52,789 nucleotides of DNA, from NCBI GenBank assembly GCA_013388835.1, contig JACAEL010000035.1, forward strand, positions 1-52,789. Direction: 5' to 3'. The translations under genes were made by a program, and so were the position numbers. The DNA comes from Candidatus Thorarchaeota archaeon. GTDB lineage: Archaea > Asgardarchaeota > Thorarchaeia > Thorarchaeales > Thorarchaeaceae. Under the pieces are notes generated by a model. It was not told where the DNA came from. It searched no databases and saw nothing but the letters and a program-made list of their open reading frames with translations. Shown one piece after another: positions 8,117-16,157 of this stretch. The number at the start of each line of letters is the position of its first letter. Position 1 is the first letter of the stretch.

Positions 8117-8175
8117 GTCCGGGTCTCTACGGTCGGCAAGGGCTCCGGACCTGCAGCAGCCCGCCCTTCGGGCTG
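8117..8175 (-). other. Hairpins between the PAS kinase-like gene and the membrane/longin gene
   Basis: The 177-nt gap between the two genes contains a compact 7-bp stem CAGCCCG / CGGGCTG with a 5-nt loop (8157-8175) and a second inverted pair GTCCGG / CCGGAC (8117-8122 with 8145-8150). They could be a processing or termination structure, or a leader of the membrane/longin gene. There is no long T-run, so termination is not clear. Confidence 0.35.
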
Positions 8176-8225
8176 GTATGCAGCTCGCGACTGGATGCTT
8201 CCTGCACCGCAACATGGGCAGCCCG

Positions 8226-9980
8226 TCATGTGTCTTGTGTTCCCACAAGCCCAAGCAGAGCTCCCATCACAACAGTCCTCAGGTCGTCCTCGCTGACATA
8301 ACCGGCCAGTTCCGTGTTGCGGATCCGGATTGTTGGCAGCGCAGGCAGCTCATCGACAGGCACTCCCGAGGCTGGGTCATCAACATCGATGATTCGGACG
8401 ATGGTATGGCTGAGACTCATCTCGTCCAGCAGGAGGTAGAGTGCCTCAAGGGTGGGGCCGCAGAACACGCAGTCCTCGGACTTGTAGAAGTCTATCACTG
8501 CCTCTTCGGTCACTGCCTCCATCTCGTCCATCCATGCAAGAAGCTCGACGACAAACTTGCATCCCTCTGACGAGCGACCTGCCACCCTGTCCTCAACCCA
8601 GACCCTTCCACCAAGAGCGCTGACAATGGTGCTGACCACGGTGAGCCCGAGCCCGCTCTCAATCGTCTTGTCACCGCTTCCTGATCGACGAAACACCCGC
8701 TCCTTCATCGCGTCAGGAATCCCGGGACCATGGTCGATGAACTCGATTCGTACCTTCTTCCTCTTGTCTGCGAAGGAGGCCTTGACCTCGACTGCGACCT
8801 CTTCATCAGTGTCATACATCAGAGCGTTGTGAAGTATGTTGAAGAATACGCTCCAGAGAAAGGCATGGCCTCTAACCATGAACGCCCCATCTCGGATGTT
8901 GGTCTTGATTGTCAGCGTCTTCTGTGCGAAGTCCCGACTGGCCTCTCGTCTTCCTCGTTCAAAGTGCGGGTATAGATTCGTCTGCTTCTGAGGAGGCGGA
9001 GAGTCTCTGAGGTAAATCAGAGTCCTCATGTTGGCAATCATTCGTGCAGCTCGCCTGATGTTCCATGAGGTCTCCTGCAGTATCCTGCGGTGTTCTTCGC
9101 TGAGGTCAGCAGTGCCAGACAGTAGCTCCAGTGAGTAGAGCGAACTCTGGTTCACTCTGTTGAGGTCGCTGGTCATTATGCCCAAGTAGAGGTCGGCCCG
9201 GTCCTTCTCTTCCCGGACTCTCGCTTCCGCAGCTCTCCTGCGCGTGACATCAAAGGCGGTGAGGCCAATCTCGCTTGGCTTCTCGCCACTGTATGTGAGA
9301 GCACGCGACGAGAGCGAGACCCATATCAGTCGCCCGTCCTTGCGCTTGAGCTGCACTTCAATGCCTGAGACCTCCTTCCCACGCAAGACCTCTTTGAGCA
9401 CCTGGTCGGCCGGGTCATATGTCTGCGGCCGCTGAGCGAGGAAGTCAGAAAGTGTCTTTCCTATCACTTCGGAAGCGTCATAGCCCAACAGTGACTCGGC
9501 TTCCTGGTTCACCTGCTCGACTGTGCCGTTCCGGTTGAGGGTGAAGTAGGCCACGGGTGACATGTCGTAGAGTGACGCGAAGCGATTCTCAAGCTGAGTG
9601 ACGGCCGTTTCCAGTGACACCTCCCTTGTGATGTCACGCACCGTGAGAAGAACGGCATCCGAACCCTGATACTGCACGGCCACCGGTCTCATGTCGGCAT
9701 GGACTACGTCGCCGTCCTTCGAGCGCAGACGCGTCGTGAATCGTGCGAGACTCTTTCCCGCATAGAGAGAGTCCAGTGTCTTTCTGTCCGTTCGGCGTGA
9801 CAACGGGTCGATCAGATCCTCGAACCGGGAGTCTAGGAGTGCCTCCTTCGTGTAGCCCACTATCTCAGCGAAGGCGGAGTTCAGTTCGATGATGTCCTCA
9901 CCGTCTAGGACGACAATGCCGTCATGCAAGACGTCGAGCAGCCTCTGAAACAGGTCCGGACTGTCTGGGGTCTTGGGCAC
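8226..9980 (-). CDS. PAS-PAS histidine-kinase-like protein lacking the phospho-acceptor His, with C-terminal thioredoxin-like domain
   Basis: About 584 aa, cytoplasmic (no membrane helix). Two PAS domains lie at about residues 8-120 and 135-255, followed by a DHp-like helix pair and an ATPase domain with N-box FFNILHNALMYD, G1 DHGPGIP and G2 SGLGLTVV. In the H-box, archaeal kinases usually read M-S/T-H-D-I/L-N; here it is IMTSDLNRVNQ, so the His is Ser (codon 9168-9170, about residue 271). The C-terminal 90 residues (from EEAVIDFYKSEDCVFCGP) form a thioredoxin/glutaredoxin-like domain with a CxxC and a likely cis-Pro (ALPTIRI). A GTG start at 9980 was chosen because GGTGAC stands 5 nt before it; a GTG at 10058 overlapping the upstream stop is the alternative. 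It may sense redox state and act without autophosphorylation, or transfer phosphate through another residue; both are inference. Confidence 0.85.
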   Translation of the reverse strand: MPKTPDSPDLFQRLLDVLHDGIVVLDGEDIIELNSAFAEIVGYTKEALLDSRFEDLIDPLSRRTDRKTLDSLYAGKSLARFTTRLRSKDGDVVHADMRPVAVQYQGSDAVLLTVRDITREVSLETAVTQLENRFASLYDMSPVAYFTLNRNGTVEQVNQEAESLLGYDASEVIGKTLSDFLAQRPQTYDPADQVLKEVLRGKEVSGIEVQLKRKDGRLIWVSLSSRALTYSGEKPSEIGLTAFDVTRRRAAEARVREEKDRADLYLGIMTSDLNRVNQSSLYSLELLSGTADLSEEHRRILQETSWNIRRAARMIANMRTLIYLRDSPPPQKQTNLYPHFERGRREASRDFAQKTLTIKTNIRDGAFMVRGHAFLWSVFFNILHNALMYDTDEEVAVEVKASFADKRKKVRIEFIDHGPGIPDAMKERVFRRSGSGDKTIESGLGLTVVSTIVSALGGRVWVEDRVAGRSSEGCKFVVELLAWMDEMEAVTEEAVIDFYKSEDCVFCGPTLEALYLLLDEMSLSHTIVRIIDVDDPASGVPVDELPALPTIRIRNTELAGYVSEDDLRTVVMGALLGLVGTQDT

Positions 9981-10054
9981 TCTGTCACCTTCCGTCAAAT
10001 ATCGCTTCGACCTTCTATGTACAGTCCGCGTTATTAGTAGTATCGGCAGGCTCC

Positions 10055-11329
10055 TCACTCATCGGAGAAGGCAACAAACTCCTCTGGACCGGATACTTCT
10101 TCGGAGAGCCGCTCAAGCAGTGAGTCCAGATAGTCGCAGCTACCTGCCTTCACAATCTCTGTCACTATCGAGCTCATGTGCGAGCTCAGATGCAGAGTGC
10201 TGTCCAGACGGCCTTCCCTGATGAGCATCTCGAGGTCCGGTACTCCTCTCTCAATGGTCGCTGCCAACTCGTGAAAAGGTCTGCTCTTGGACCAAGGCAG
10301 GCCCAGCAGGTAGTTCTGATAGAACTCGATGTCCAACAGGACTCCCAGAGTGGTGACATTCGCCTGTGGTTCGTCGCGAGTGGCATGACGTACGGAGCGG
10401 TCTCTGATCCCCACTTTCGCCGCAATACGATGGCCCTTGAGCATCTTGTTGCACGGCAGCTGCTTCCAGTCGGGTCGCCCGTATCTATCGTTGTTCGAGT
10501 ACGCGCGTTGGAGGAGATGGACGTACTCTGGAAACCGCCGTGCAATGACACGCAAGAAGTATTCCTTCTGTCGTCCGGGCTTGAGCGTGAGACCACCGAA
10601 CTGTATGAACTCCCCACCAGCACGCCGGGTCTCCTCAGCAAGTGCAGTCATTTTCTCGTCGGTATCACCTATCCACGGAATCAGCGGCACAGACATGACG
10701 CCACCGAATATGCCTGCACGACGCACCTCTTTCAGTGCAGCGAATCGGTCCGGGGTCGGGGACGCCTTGGGCTCGATGACCCTGCGCTTCTCCTCGTCTG
10801 CAAGTGTCACGGTGAACATCACGTTTGCGAACGCGGCCTCATGTATCTCCTTCAGCAGGTCCAAGTACTGAAGCACATAGTCCGACTTGGTCAACACCAT
10901 GACTGGCAGCCGGAAGTCCAGAAGAGTTCCCAAGACGCGCTCGGTCACATGGTGTTCTCTCTCAGCAGGCTGGAACCCGTCGGACACACCTCCACAGACT
11001 CCAACCACAATGGGCCGTGGGACGTCTCTCTCGATTCTCGACGCATCATCCTCATCAAGAAAGCGATAGAGGGTCTCGGTCTCTAGGTGTGATCTGGAGA
11101 CGAATCCCTCTCTTGTCAGTTCTTTCCGCAGTATCTCAGCAGCGTTCTCCTTCACTCGTATGTGCGTTGTGAAGTCCTCTACATGATAGTGCTCAGCCAT
11201 GCCGTCGCAGTAGACGCACCCGTGTTCACACCCGCGATATGCGTTCAATGAGCGATTCGTGTGGAACCAGCAGTCGGCCGTTATGTGTTTGGAGAGAAGT
11301 GACTTCGCCTGTATGCACTCGTACCTCAT
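10055..11329 (-). CDS. Radical SAM protein, SplB-like (COG1533 type)
   Basis: About 424 aa. The radical SAM cluster motif is at residues 34-41, in YRGCEHGCVYCDG (CxxxCxxC), preceded by LNAYRGC as in the COG1533 family related to spore photoproduct lyase but of unknown substrate. It is followed by family segments IVVGVCGGVSDGFQPAE and LPVMVLTKSDYVLQYLDLL (TIM-barrel strands), FTVTLADEEKRRVIEPKASP, and MSVPLIPWIGDTDEKM. The C-terminal third (after about residue 270) contains a Cys-containing segment KQLPCNKML. A [4Fe-4S] cluster and SAM-based radical chemistry are expected. It is upstream of the PAS kinase-like gene on the same strand. The start codon is an ATG with no clear ribosome-binding site. 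Confidence 0.88.
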   Translation of the reverse strand: MRYECIQAKSLLSKHITADCWFHTNRSLNAYRGCEHGCVYCDGMAEHYHVEDFTTHIRVKENAAEILRKELTREGFVSRSHLETETLYRFLDEDDASRIERDVPRPIVVGVCGGVSDGFQPAEREHHVTERVLGTLLDFRLPVMVLTKSDYVLQYLDLLKEIHEAAFANVMFTVTLADEEKRRVIEPKASPTPDRFAALKEVRRAGIFGGVMSVPLIPWIGDTDEKMTALAEETRRAGGEFIQFGGLTLKPGRQKEYFLRVIARRFPEYVHLLQRAYSNNDRYGRPDWKQLPCNKMLKGHRIAAKVGIRDRSVRHATRDEPQANVTTLGVLLDIEFYQNYLLGLPWSKSRPFHELAATIERGVPDLEMLIREGRLDSTLHLSSHMSSIVTEIVKAGSCDYLDSLLERLSEEVSGPEEFVAFSDE

Positions 11330-11573
11330 AGCACTCTGTCCGCACTTCTAGCACGCCGGGCTAAGGCTCTTCTTGCCAGATTCACCGGGTGACTGTGGGT
11401 CGCTGTTCGCCCTTCCTGATACCCAACGCGGCCGTTCCGGATGCGTGCCATGAACGTGTCTGTTCGTGTGTTTCGAGCTTCCTCAACCGTCATGTCGCCG
11501 TCACTCTGGGCGTGCACTGGTGCGGAGAGTTAATCTCTACGAAGCCCCACACCTTCTTCGCAGAAGGCAATCC

Positions 11574-12248
11574 ATGATGCGGCCAGCAGCCATAGTTGAC
11601 ATTGATGACACCTGTATTGATGCGACCTCCAGGTTGCAGGCCATCTGGTCTAGGGTGCTAGAAGCAGACGTGCAGATCGACGATGTCGAGACACTTGACT
11701 CGGCCCAGCTCTTTGAGAAGTATGCTACTGATTGGCACAGACGCCATACGAGCGAACTCCGACTGCGGTTCTGGAATCTGCTTCTGTGTATCGACGAGGA
11801 GGGCTATCAACTGGCAGAAGTCGATAGACCCGTGGCTGGCGCAGCAGAGGTGTTAAGCCGATGGTGTTCATGTCAGAAGGTGCTGTATCTCACAGGTCGC
11901 CCCGAGAACACAAGAGAACTGACAGTTCGCCAGCTCAGGAGCTTTGGGTTTCCTGTGGATGACATCGAACTGGTCATGTATCGTATAGACGACTATGAGC
12001 GGACAAGAGGCGCATCTGAAGGCCCAACACTACCTGAGGTCAGACGAGGACACATCCGGCGGCTTGTGTCGGTATACGAGGTGACACGGGTCATTGACGA
12101 CTACCCCAACTACTTTCCGTTGTACAGAGAAGCAGGTATTCCACAGAGGATTGGACTGAACCGCCTAAGAATGTTCAGCAGAGAACAGTTCTTGGAGAAG
12201 GGCGCCACCATGGTCATCGGTGACTGGAGAGAGATAGACACATGGTAG
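11574..12248 (+). CDS. HAD-superfamily hydrolase
   Basis: About 224 aa, soluble. HAD motif I is AIVDIDDTCIDA (nucleophile Asp of DxDxT, residues 8-12), with a helical cap between residues 25 and 90. Motif II is VLYLTGRPENTRELT, and motif IV is probably the Asp pair in RVIDDYPNYFPLY. The arrangement fits a small phosphatase of the HAD family; the substrate is unknown. The frame continues upstream to 11466, but those 36 codons are unlike the protein, and ATGATG at 11574 directly precedes the first beta strand, so this start was preferred. It is divergent from the radical SAM gene with about 245 bp between them. It has no operon partner. Confidence 0.82.
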   Translation: MMRPAAIVDIDDTCIDATSRLQAIWSRVLEADVQIDDVETLDSAQLFEKYATDWHRRHTSELRLRFWNLLLCIDEEGYQLAEVDRPVAGAAEVLSRWCSCQKVLYLTGRPENTRELTVRQLRSFGFPVDDIELVMYRIDDYERTRGASEGPTLPEVRRGHIRRLVSVYEVTRVIDDYPNYFPLYREAGIPQRIGLNRLRMFSREQFLEKGATMVIGDWREIDTW

Positions 12249-12421
12249 ACCTACCAGTGCGGAGTGTCCTCCACATTGCGGGTGCTGCCTTGACATCAAT
12301 GGTATGCAGTCGTGAAGTATCCAGTTGATTACCAATGACGATGTGACACGCGATACGGCACTGGGTCGCGCAGCCGGCCCCACAATCAATGCGAACCATA
12401 CAGCAGCAGACACAGGTCAAC

Positions 12422-13492
12422 TCACTCGGACTTTGCTCTCCGAACCATGACCACAGCCTCCAGTACGGCCACAAGGCCGAGCACTCCAGCAAGTGCCACA
12501 AGGGCCACATTGACTGTTGAGGACAGATTCCCACGGGCTTGTGCTATTCCCGAAACGATTGCACCGAGGTTGTAGGTCATCACGGAGATGTAGTCGGACA
12601 GGCCCTCGAAAAACACTGCGCGGACCCAGACCAACGTGGCACCATAGTCCTCAGCCAGCTGGACTGCGTACTCCCCGCCGGTCTGCAGAGAGGCCACATC
12701 GGACCCAATGATTAGTGACACAGAACCATTGCGCATGGACTCCTGCACTTCAAGCAGCTCGACCCCCGATATGAGGACGTTCTCCACCTGCAGAACGGCT
12801 ACCGTCACAATCCCGAATGTCTCAGCCACATATGCCTCAGCAGGAAACACCGCGACCGCCTTTCGCCCGGACAGATCATACTGCGTGTCTGCCTCCGCCA
12901 CAAGTGACAGGTACGCCTCGACTTCATTCTGGAAGTAGCTGAAGCCCACCTCCCAAGTGCTGTTGTGAGCGGGACTAATCACCTCTAGCGCGGAGAGTGT
13001 GGTGTTGGCAATCGCCAGTGCATTCGAAGGCAGAAGCCAGTAGCCGTGGGGGTTTCCCTCATCATGGTGGTGTTCGTCCGCGGTCGTTGTGGCGTTCTCT
13101 TGGTGGCCGGGCATCGGTGAGAGACGCGCGCCGTGGTCCTCATAGGTGAACAGCGCATCCGCATCATCGAGGGTGATGAACGGAGTGTCAACTACAGAAA
13201 CTAGGTTCTCTTCCCACGGGAAGTGACCTGTTAGCACAAGGAGGTCGGCGCTATCTGCAGCCATCACGGCCTCGGGGGGGAGTGTGGCTGCGTGTGGTTC
13301 TACACCTTCAGGCAGTAGTATCGTCGTGTTGACTAGCACTCCTCCAACGGACCTGACCAGCCCCTCAAGAGGCGCAATTGCCACAGCGACTTTGACCTGC
13401 TGTATCTGGCCACGGACAGGGCATATTGATAATGCGGCGCCAACGTAGACTAGCAGGACTATCAGCAGTAAAGCAGTTCCTTTTGGGTTCAT
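12422..13492 (-). CDS. Metal ABC transporter substrate-binding protein (ZnuA/TroA-like), C-terminally anchored
   Basis: About 356 aa, secreted. It has an N-terminal signal helix (GTALLLIVLLVYVGAALS), then the cluster A-1 binding-protein fold: VAVAIAPLEGLVRSVGG, LLPEGVEPHAATLPPEAV (metal-ligand His), a histidine-rich loop (DEHHHDEGNPHGYWLLP) near residue 140 and the C-lobe VAVFPAEAYVAETFGI. A C-terminal helix (VALVALAGVLGLVAVLEAVVMV) followed by RRAKSE anchors it in the membrane, unlike the bacterial lipoprotein form. AGGAG at 7 nt before the ATG at 13492 sets the start; an ATG at 13510 is less likely. It probably delivers Zn, Mn or Ni to the divergent ATPase-permease pair. The operator candidate at 13535-13571 is immediately upstream. 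Confidence 0.9.
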   Translation of the reverse strand: MNPKGTALLLIVLLVYVGAALSICPVRGQIQQVKVAVAIAPLEGLVRSVGGVLVNTTILLPEGVEPHAATLPPEAVMAADSADLLVLTGHFPWEENLVSVVDTPFITLDDADALFTYEDHGARLSPMPGHQENATTTADEHHHDEGNPHGYWLLPSNALAIANTTLSALEVISPAHNSTWEVGFSYFQNEVEAYLSLVAEADTQYDLSGRKAVAVFPAEAYVAETFGIVTVAVLQVENVLISGVELLEVQESMRNGSVSLIIGSDVASLQTGGEYAVQLAEDYGATLVWVRAVFFEGLSDYISVMTYNLGAIVSGIAQARGNLSSTVNVALVALAGVLGLVAVLEAVVMVRRAKSE

Positions 13493-13534
13493 ACAATTGC
13501 TCCTTGGCATGTTCTCCTATCATAGATTAGTCCT

Positions 13535-13571
13535 GTGTTATTATTAACTCTATTGGTATTGTTAATAACAC
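13535..13571. promoter_or_regulatory. Palindromic operator candidate for the NikR-like regulator
   Basis: A perfect 9-bp inverted repeat, GTGTTATTA (13535-13543) and TAATAACAC (13563-13571), is separated by 19 bp. It lies 43 bp upstream of the start of the metal-binding-protein gene and overlaps the only A/T-rich promoter-like sequence there. The half-site core GTGTTA resembles the archaeal NikR half-site recalled from comparative work on nickel regulons, though the spacing here is longer. A single 12/14 match to the right arm occurs upstream of the regulator gene. Confidence 0.6.
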
Positions 13572-13856
13572 CCTTGCGGAGCATGCTTATCACTTCGAGG
13601 ATCACCTGATGCTCATCCATTTAGTGGTTCCTCGATGTGGGTCACAACTATCAGAGGCCAAGGTCCCGTATCAGAATAGCACGATGAGACGTGACAGGGG
13701 AGAGAAGACCACGGCTGTCTTCGCCCCAGACTCGCTGAGAAGCACCAATCATTCCTCTCTGCATGAGTGACCGGGACGGCGTCACTCAATCGCTCTGTCC
13801 ACATTGACCGCTTCGACTCAATCACTGGCGTCCCCATGATTATGAGACCATAGGGA
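13572..13856. other. Intergenic region between metal-binding protein and regulator
   Basis: About 285 bp between the two operator candidates. A minus-strand reading frame of 153 codons crosses it but ends in low-quality sequence, overlaps the regulator gene and resembles no known protein. No RNA gene or repeat was seen. Confidence 0.4.
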
Positions 13857-13870
13857 TTTGTTAATAAGAC
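13857..13870 (+). promoter_or_regulatory. Promoter and operator half-site of the regulator-ATPase-permease operon
   Basis: TTTGTTAATAAGAC matches ATTGTTAATAACAC at 13558-13571 in 12 of 14 positions. It also serves as the TATA-like element, lying about 26 to 39 nt upstream of the TTG start at 13896. Binding of the NikR-like regulator here would give autoregulation and co-regulation with the binding-protein gene. No clear second half-site is visible, so it may be a weaker site. Confidence 0.5.
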
Positions 13871-13895
13871 CTGCACGAGAGACAGTGGTTGGTCC

Positions 13896-14309
13896 TTGAC
13901 CGGTGCATTACCATTGCCAGTCGTCGCGATATCCATGAGCAAAGAGGAAAAGGCAGAGCTCGACGCTCTGTGGAAAGAGGGTGGGTTCTCGAACCGTTCA
14001 GAAGTCATGCGACATGCTCTCCAGTCGCTGCTCTCGCAGAACCGAACCCTCGAACAGATGAGGGGAGTCGTCACAGCATTGGTGGCTGTCGAGCTACAGA
14101 GAGGAAGGAGCGAGAAGGCACAGTGTAGTGAGGTTCAACATGAGTTTGCACACCTCATCACTTCGTCCTTGCACTCTCACTCAACAATGGGGGGATGCTA
14201 CGAGATAATGATTGTCACGGGAGATGCAGAGGATGTGAGAATGATGGTCAAGAGACTTCGTGGCAGCAAGGAAGTGGTGAACATCCACGTCAACTTTGTC
14301 GGAGGTTGA
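13896..14309 (+). CDS. NikR-like ribbon-helix-helix metal-responsive regulator
   Basis: 137 aa. The N-terminal ribbon-helix-helix domain has strand PLPVVAISMSKEEKAELDAL and helix GFSNRSEVMRHALQSLL (residues 5-50). The C-terminal half is an ACT-like metal domain: VQHEFAHLITSSLHSHSTMG, then GCYEIMIVTGDAEDV and VVNIHVNFV. The first His of VQHEF, the two His of LHSH, and the Cys of GGCYE have spacings of 11, 2 and 6. These are exactly the spacings of the Ni ligands His76, His87, His89 and Cys95 of E. coli NikR. The TTG at 13896 is the only in-frame start that keeps the DNA-binding strand; an ATG 13 codons later would cut it. It is three bases from the ATPase gene, so one operon. It most likely represses the metal importer; the metal (Ni, Zn or Co) is not certain. 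Confidence 0.88.
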   Translation: MTGALPLPVVAISMSKEEKAELDALWKEGGFSNRSEVMRHALQSLLSQNRTLEQMRGVVTALVAVELQRGRSEKAQCSEVQHEFAHLITSSLHSHSTMGGCYEIMIVTGDAEDVRMMVKRLRGSKEVVNIHVNFVGG

Positions 14310-14312
14310 AGG

Positions 14313-15116
14313 ATGAGAGACAACACTCTGGTCGAAGCAGAGGGTCTAGCGGTCAGATACCCGAACGGAGAGGTCGCGCTGAGAGACGTGACCTTCTCAG
14401 TGGATGCCCCCTCGTTCATGGCCATAATCGGACCCAACGGGTCCGGCAAGAGCACTCTCCTCAAGGCGATGCTCGGACTGTTGAAGCCGACGAGGGGAAG
14501 CATGAGGCTATACGGAATGGACTGCACGAGGGACAGGTCGAAGATCAGGAGGCTGGTCAGGTATGTGCCGCAGAGGGACAGGATAGACCTGAATGTCCCC
14601 ATGAAGGTGAAGGACATCGTGCTCATGTCACGGCTGGTAAAGAAGCCGCCTCCGCGAGTGGCCTCCGCCAAGGACATAGAACGAGCACGAACAGCACTCA
14701 GACAGGTTGACATGGAGTCGTTCTGGTCTCATCCGTTTCCGGAGCTCTCAGGCGGACAGCGGCAGAGGGTGCTTGTCGCAAGGGCTCTTGCTGGTGAGGG
14801 CAGTGTGCTCATGTTAGACGAGCCTCTCGCAGGTACTGACCATGCGAGTCAGGACTTGATAGTGGAGGCTCTTGGACGATACTATAGCGAGGGCAATGTC
14901 AGCATCATCATGGTCACTCACGACCTCAACCCCATTCACACATATGTGCGTTCGGTCCTGCTTCTGAAGAAGACGGTGATAGGTGTGGGAACACCGTGTG
15001 ACGTCATGGACCCCACCCTCATGGCAAAGATGTACGGCCCCACTGCGAGAGTAGTCGAGTACGCTGGACACAGGTACTGCATCACCAAGGACACAGGAGC
15101 GGATCGTCATGATTGA
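14313..15116 (+). CDS. Metal ABC transporter ATPase (ZnuC/TroB-like)
   Basis: 267 aa, cytoplasmic ATPase. Walker A GPNGSGKST (residues 41-49), Q-loop in RYVPQRDRI, signature LSGGQRQRV, Walker B SVLMLDEPLAG and switch His in MVTHDL are all intact. The sequence type, with GPTARVVEYAGHRY at the C-terminus, is that of cluster 9 zinc/manganese importers. GGAGG stands 7 nt before the ATG, inside the end of the regulator gene. It overlaps the permease gene by 8 nt, so ATPase and permease are coupled. It works with the permease downstream and the binding protein on the other strand. Confidence 0.93.
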   Translation: MRDNTLVEAEGLAVRYPNGEVALRDVTFSVDAPSFMAIIGPNGSGKSTLLKAMLGLLKPTRGSMRLYGMDCTRDRSKIRRLVRYVPQRDRIDLNVPMKVKDIVLMSRLVKKPPPRVASAKDIERARTALRQVDMESFWSHPFPELSGGQRQRVLVARALAGEGSVLMLDEPLAGTDHASQDLIVEALGRYYSEGNVSIIMVTHDLNPIHTYVRSVLLLKKTVIGVGTPCDVMDPTLMAKMYGPTARVVEYAGHRYCITKDTGADRHD

Positions 15117-16035
15117 GGACCTGTTGCTAATCCTCCAGTCACCCTTCTTGCAGAGGGCTCTGTTCGGTGCACTCATGATAGCGCTTGTTGCCTCCACCAG
15201 CGGGACGTTCTTGGTGTTCAGAGGCCTCTCATTCATGACCTCGGGCGTCTCTCATGCCGCGCTGGGCGGTGCCGCTCTGGGACTGTTCCTGCAGTCGACC
15301 GGCATCGCTCCATGGTTTCACCCCATCCTGGGAGCCCTGGTATTCGCGGTTTTCGTCGCACTGGTCACAGGATACGCTGGAGAGAGCGGCATAGGAGAGA
15401 AGATGGAGGTGGCAGTGGGGGTGTCGTTTGCTCTCTCAATGAGCCTGGCGGTCTTCCTCATGTACTACATACCGCCGGTTCAAGTGCCAAGCATCTGGGG
15501 ATATCTCATTGGTGACCTGCTTCTGCTTGACAGCTTGGATGTCGTAATGCTGGCCGGGACTGCGATTCCACTTTTCATAGTCAGTCTGCTCTTCAACAAG
15601 GAGTTTGTCTATGTGAGTGTGGATATGGAGGGTGCAGTGGCTCAGGGGCTGAACGCCCGAGCATATCACTACCTCATGCTCGTCACCTCAGCACTGGCGA
15701 TTGCTCTGGCCACAAAGGCAGTCGGCGCGATTCTCGTTTACGCGATACTCGTCGCTCCTGCGGCAGCCTCCAATGAAGTCCTCAGGTCCGTAAGAAGCGT
15801 GGTGATTTCTGTCTTCGTCATAGCGCTTGTCTCGCAGGTCGTCGGCATCTCGCTGTCCCTCTCGTTCCGAGCCTCACCAAGTGCCATCGCCGGGATTCTG
15901 GCTGCTATCTCCTACGTGGTCGCTGTGCAGATCAAGAAGGCACGTGAAAGAAAGAGGGCCTCTTTGGAATTGGAGCCGGAGCTCGATGAGTCACAGGAAG
16001 CGCAGAAGGTGTCCTTGACCCATGAGAGCCAATAG
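15109..16035 (+). CDS. Metal ABC transporter permease (ZnuB/TroC-like, ABC-3 family)
   Basis: 308 aa with about eight or nine membrane helices. Family features: FLQRALFGALMIALVASTSG at the N-terminus, LVFRGLSFMTSGVSHAALGG (the conserved SH-A-GG region), GESGIGEKMEVAVGVSFAL, and MEGAVAQGLNARAYHYLMLV followed by AVGAILVYAILVAPAAAS. The final 40 residues are charged and cytoplasmic (ARERKRASLELEPELDES). The start overlaps the end of the ATPase gene. It forms the membrane channel of the metal importer. Only one permease gene is present, so it presumably homodimerises, as is normal for the family. Confidence 0.93.
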   Translation: MIEDLLLILQSPFLQRALFGALMIALVASTSGTFLVFRGLSFMTSGVSHAALGGAALGLFLQSTGIAPWFHPILGALVFAVFVALVTGYAGESGIGEKMEVAVGVSFALSMSLAVFLMYYIPPVQVPSIWGYLIGDLLLLDSLDVVMLAGTAIPLFIVSLLFNKEFVYVSVDMEGAVAQGLNARAYHYLMLVTSALAIALATKAVGAILVYAILVAPAAASNEVLRSVRSVVISVFVIALVSQVVGISLSLSFRASPSAIAGILAAISYVVAVQIKKARERKRASLELEPELDESQEAQKVSLTHESQ

Positions 16036-16157
16036 TCACGCGATGGAATGAGCCCGCGAGAAGGTGAGGAAGTGGTGGCATGCAAGGCAAACGTATTTGT
16101 AGGCCTTGAGCGCATTTGTCGGTTCACCTTTCCTGATACTAAGGAGGCTCTCAGCAA

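Noticed and set aside
11326-11517. 63-codon frame overlapping the start of the radical SAM gene
   Set aside because: Arg/Ala-rich low-quality composition, no ribosome-binding site, and it occupies the divergent promoter region.
13613-14074. 153-codon minus-strand frame between metal-binding protein and regulator
   Set aside because: Overlaps the regulator gene on the opposite strand and shows no domain or helix pattern.
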